A program made the translations under genes and the position numbers. DNA of 6,327 nt from the NCBI GenBank assembly GCA_001778275.1, contig MFGM01000069.1, positions 1 through 6,327 on the forward strand, written 5' to 3'. Within the stretch, counting starts at the first letter, position 1. Each line of letters begins with the position of its first letter. Under the pieces are notes generated by a model. The model ran no database searches and was not told the origin of the DNA. It saw only the letters and a program-made list of their open reading frames with translations. The stretch comes from Candidatus Falkowbacteria bacterium RIFOXYC2_FULL_48_21. Its GTDB lineage: Bacteria; Patescibacteriota; Patescibacteriia; UBA11705; JABHMO01. Shown in pieces: positions 4,232 through 6,327 of the stretch.

Positions 4232-4260
4232 ACAATAGCGCCATGTCGTGATTGCGTCAA
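4232..4260 (-). promoter_or_regulatory. promoter of the minus-strand small-gene operon
   Basis: On the minus strand, TTGACG (4260-4255) and TATTGT (4237-4232) are 17 bp apart, a good sigma-70-type pair. The start would be near 4225, about 31 nt before the first ATG, with the ribosome site between. The -10 overlaps AACAGTTAAC (4224-4233), a 10-mer also found at 359-368, which may be an operator or chance. Confidence 0.72.
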
Positions 4261-4297
4261 TAATGATTACTATAACAGGATGGTCTTTTTATTTAAT

Positions 4298-4326
4298 TTG
4301 ACACAATAAAACTGATGTGATATTAT
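4298..4326 (+). promoter_or_regulatory. promoter of the TrmB-type regulator
   Basis: TTGACA (4298-4303, perfect consensus) and TATTAT (4321-4326) with exactly 17 bp between them. It diverges from the minus-strand promoter, with 37 bp between the two -35 boxes. The predicted start near 4333 falls inside the palindrome at 4330-4346. Confidence 0.85.
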
Positions 4327-4329
4327 TGC

Positions 4330-4346
4330 TGTAAATATTATTTACA
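4330..4346. promoter_or_regulatory. 17-bp palindromic operator at the regulator's start site
   Basis: TGTAAATA (4330-4337) and TATTTACA (4339-4346) are perfect 8-bp arms around one T. It begins 4 bp after the -10 box and covers the expected transcription start, an ideal place for repression, most simply autoregulation by the encoded regulator (inference). As RNA the same arms would form a weak AU-rich hairpin. Confidence 0.7.
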
Positions 4347-4356
4347 ACAGTCAATT

Positions 4357-5082
4357 ATGTTGCAGGAACTGATGAACAATTTTTACTTCACCGAAAAAGA
4401 GGCCAAGGTTTACTTGGCCGCGTTGAAACTGGGAAGAAGTCGCGTCAGTGATATTGCGAAAAGCGCGGAGCTGAATCGCATTACCACGTATGAAGTTTTG
4501 AAACGTTTGTTGCAGATGGGCGTGGCGCACAGCGCGGTTTATTCCGGAGTTAAAACGTTTGTCGTAGTGGCGCCGAGTTTGCTGGTGGAAAAGATGCAAA
4601 GTCGTTTGCAAGTGGCGCAACAAATTTTACCCCGGTTGGCTCTGCTCAATCGGGCGAATAGCAACAAACCGAGCATCGCTTTTTTCGAAGGCGCGGATGG
4701 TTTGCGCACGATTTATGAGGGTACGTTAGCTTGTCAAGATAAAGTCATTCTTAACATCGCCAATCCGCAAAATTTGCTCGCAACCATTGGCCACGATTTT
4801 TTCACGCAGTATGTCAGAAAGCGCGCCAAGCGTAAAATTCAGGTGAAGGTCTTGTTGCCCGATACGCCGGAGAACAAAAAGTTTAAGTCTGAAGAAAAAA
4901 AATCAAAGCGCGAGATAAAGCTTTTTGACGCGCAAAAGTATCCCTTGCCAAACGAAGTGTTGATTTACGACAACAAGGTGGCCATGCTTTCCTTCGCTTC
5001 TCTAATTGGTGTAGTGGTGGAAGACAAAGATATCGTACAATCGCTAAGATCAATGTGGCAGATGGTTTGGGATGCAGTATAA
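4357..5082 (+). CDS. TrmB-family transcriptional regulator
   Basis: 241 residues. The N-terminal 10-70 is a winged helix-turn-helix of TrmB type: FTEKEAKVYLAALKLG (11-26), then SRVSDIAKSAELNRITTYEV (28-47) with the recognition helix, then a wing ending near 70. Residues about 76-100 (LVEKMQSRLQ..) look like the coiled-coil linker. The C-terminal domain opens with KPSIAFFEGADGLRTIYEGT (104-123), as in many TrmB-like regulators of Patescibacteria, and ends RSMWQMVWDAV. The longer C-terminal sugar-binding domain of archaeal TrmB is absent; the effector is unknown. ATG 4357 fits the usual MLxEL start but has no ribosome site on a leader of about 24 nt; ATG 4372, preceded by CAGGA, is an alternative. 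It has its own promoter with a palindromic operator and lies divergent from the small-gene operon, which it may also control (inference). Confidence 0.88.
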   Translation: MLQELMNNFYFTEKEAKVYLAALKLGRSRVSDIAKSAELNRITTYEVLKRLLQMGVAHSAVYSGVKTFVVVAPSLLVEKMQSRLQVAQQILPRLALLNRANSNKPSIAFFEGADGLRTIYEGTLACQDKVILNIANPQNLLATIGHDFFTQYVRKRAKRKIQVKVLLPDTPENKKFKSEEKKSKREIKLFDAQKYPLPNEVLIYDNKVAMLSFASLIGVVVEDKDIVQSLRSMWQMVWDAV

Positions 5083-5088
5083 GAAATT

Positions 5089-5117
5089 AAAAAATAGCGT
5101 TTGAGCGCTATTTTTTA
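5089..5117. terminator. bidirectional terminator between convergent genes
   Basis: AAAAAATAGCG (5089-5099) pairs with CGCTATTTTTT (5106-5116) over 11 bp around a 6-nt loop. Both strands end in a T-run, so the hairpin can serve the regulator gene (stop at 5082) and the minus-strand peptidase gene (stop at 5128). Confidence 0.9.
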
Positions 5118-5127
5118 TTTATAATAA

Positions 5128-6327
5128 TTATTTCAACCCGAACCGGCTCAACAACGCCGACCGCACCGACTCCCCTGTCACCGGCACGATACCGTGATCG
5201 ATGAATTCGGTGTTGGAATGCAGTTGCCCGGGTGAAGCCGGATTAATTTTGTCATAATTTTCAAAAGTGGTCATGATTTTTTTTAGCACATCGTTTCCGT
5301 AAGTGTCGTTCAAATACTTCACCGCGCAAACACTGGTTTCGTAGCAGGTATCATTCGCCTGCATGTCGGCGTTGTTGAAACAAAAAGTGGAAAGGTTCGA
5401 ATAAGCAAAGGTTTGCTTTTCACCGGTGGCATAACTCGGACCATAAAAGCCGTTTGTCAAACATTCATTGCCGCCGAAGTCGTTATGATTCAGCCGCGTG
5501 AAGTATTCCGCGGTACCCTCTTTCCACCAACGGTCCAAGTCGAACGAGGGAAACATGTGCACCATTTCATGCGCGTTCGCGCAGTACGTCGGGCTTGATT
5601 TCACCCAAAAATTATCCGCCACGCCTTGCGCAATGTCCGTGTTTTCTTGCGTTAAAAAAGTTTCCGGATTTTGATACGCGAAGCCGTTGCTGTCATTGCC
5701 GCTATGAGCGGTTTGAATTTTGTTTTCGTTCGATTGGATCAAATAAAACATTCGATCATGGTCGAAGCTGATTCCCAAATAATTTTTAATCAACGTGTGG
5801 CAGTATTGCATGTCGTTCAAAATCGCTTTGGCCACGTACTCATATTGCGGTTGTGCAAAAGTATAAAATCGTCCTTGCTGATAAGTGGAATAACCTGTCG
5901 TCGGGCAATCGAGTGGGCACCAAAACGCGTCTTCAAATTCGAACATGCCGTCAACCGTTAATTTTTCTTCACACACCCCGTTGCCACAATGATACGCCGG
6001 AGCTGACCATGTCGGAGTGGTGAAGCCGGAGACTAATTCCCAAACTTTTTTAATTGTGGTTGGAGTTGAAACAGGGGTTGGAGTTGTTATGGTGACCGGA
6101 GCAATCGGCTCGGTGGCGTTGCTCGCGGTTGGTGTTTGACCGGAAATAGCGATGAGTGCCAGATTAGCGTTAGAAATGCCAAGGCCGAATTTTCGCATCA
6201 CCTCGAACGCGTCGGCCGGTCGGCCAAGATAATGTAATTTGTAGGTGGTTGGATGAATGTAATACGCCTCACCCTTTGCCTGCACGCGCAAAACGATCTG
6301 TCCGGCCAACGATTTCGCTCCGGCGGC
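5128..6327 (-). CDS. modular gluzincin-type metallopeptidase, N-terminus cut off
   Basis: 399 residues are visible; the frame is open to the window edge, so the true start (and any signal peptide) lies outside. Order of modules: residues about 7-58, a GEAYYIHP...YYLGRPADAF-type domain known from Patescibacteria cell-surface proteins (here LHYLGRP); 60-93, a Thr/Pro-rich linker; about 113-142, a cysteine module with CGNGVCE and CPLDC; then an alpha-rich peptidase domain. The zinc motif HEMVH (253-257) is followed by WWKEGTAEYF, where E270 fits the third ligand of the peptidase MA / gluzincin type; E254 would be the catalytic base. Further cysteine pairs (C176, C249, C289, C316, C328, C334) suggest disulfides and an exported location. 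The TTG near 6309 is not a real start. Probable role: secreted or surface-bound proteolysis, perhaps of host or neighbour proteins (inference). Confidence 0.88.
   Translation of the reverse strand, partial: AAGAKSLAGQIVLRVQAKGEAYYIHPTTYKLHYLGRPADAFEVMRKFGLGISNANLALIAISGQTPTASNATEPIAPVTITTPTPVSTPTTIKKVWELVSGFTTPTWSAPAYHCGNGVCEEKLTVDGMFEFEDAFWCPLDCPTTGYSTYQQGRFYTFAQPQYEYVAKAILNDMQYCHTLIKNYLGISFDHDRMFYLIQSNENKIQTAHSGNDSNGFAYQNPETFLTQENTDIAQGVADNFWVKSSPTYCANAHEMVHMFPSFDLDRWWKEGTAEYFTRLNHNDFGGNECLTNGFYGPSYATGEKQTFAYSNLSTFCFNNADMQANDTCYETSVCAVKYLNDTYGNDVLKKIMTTFENYDKINPASPGQLHSNTEFIDHGIVPVTGESVRSALLSRFGLK

Noticed and set aside
4195..4260. TTG 4260 as start of the first minus-operon gene
   Set aside because: That TTG is the first half of the TTGACG -35 box; ATG 4194 follows a strong AAAGGAGGGA.
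1..6327. CRISPR array, transposase or integrase gene, rRNA, riboswitch
   Set aside because: No regularly spaced repeats, transposase or recombinase motifs, rRNA cores or known riboswitch patterns were visible in a manual reading; the tRNA-linked repeat is the only hint of mobility.

Overview
The window looks like a piece of a Patescibacteria (Candidate Phyla Radiation) chromosome. The main reasons are a secreted peptidase that starts with the 'GEAYYI..YYLGRP.DAF..M...GLGIS' type of cell-surface domain common in that group, a TrmB-type regulator of the kind frequent there, and tRNA genes without an encoded CCA end. TGA ends several genes, so the recoded UGA of Gracilibacteria/SR1 does not apply. 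The assignment is inference from family knowledge, not from a search.

Layout: (1) 1-651 holds two closely related tRNA-Arg genes (anticodons UCU and CCU). Each is followed directly by a copy of the same roughly 50-bp hairpin repeat. After copy 1 there is an extra tRNA 3' end with CCA; after copy 2 there is a T-run that makes it a terminator. Between the tRNAs lie a doubtful 25-codon basic ORF and a 77-bp imperfect inverted repeat. (2) 652-2625 is a plus-strand operon: a radical SAM protein with a C-terminal cysteine cluster, a DUF1284-like cysteine protein and a nucleoside 2-deoxyribosyltransferase-like protein, closed by a clear Rho-independent terminator. (3) 2631-4260 is a minus-strand operon of very small, tightly packed genes: membrane proteins alternating with two paralogous zinc-ribbon proteins. 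It includes stop/start overlaps, one gene missed by simple ORF calling, and a relic of a duplicated gene. Its promoter is at 4232-4260. (4) 4298-5117 is a TrmB-family regulator with its own divergent promoter, a 17-bp palindromic operator at the expected transcription start, and a bidirectional terminator. (5) 5128-6327 is the 3' part of a minus-strand gene for a modular, probably secreted, zinc metallopeptidase that runs off the window edge.

How the genes may work together: the regulator sits head to head with the small-gene operon across 37 bp between the two -35 boxes, so it may control itself and possibly that operon. The radical SAM, DUF1284 and deoxyribosyltransferase genes are probably co-translated (35-nt gap, then a GTGA overlap). 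They suggest an uncharacterised pathway acting on a nucleoside, base or small peptide; the substrate cannot be read from the sequence. The least explained region is the small membrane/zinc-ribbon operon, for which I recognise no known system.
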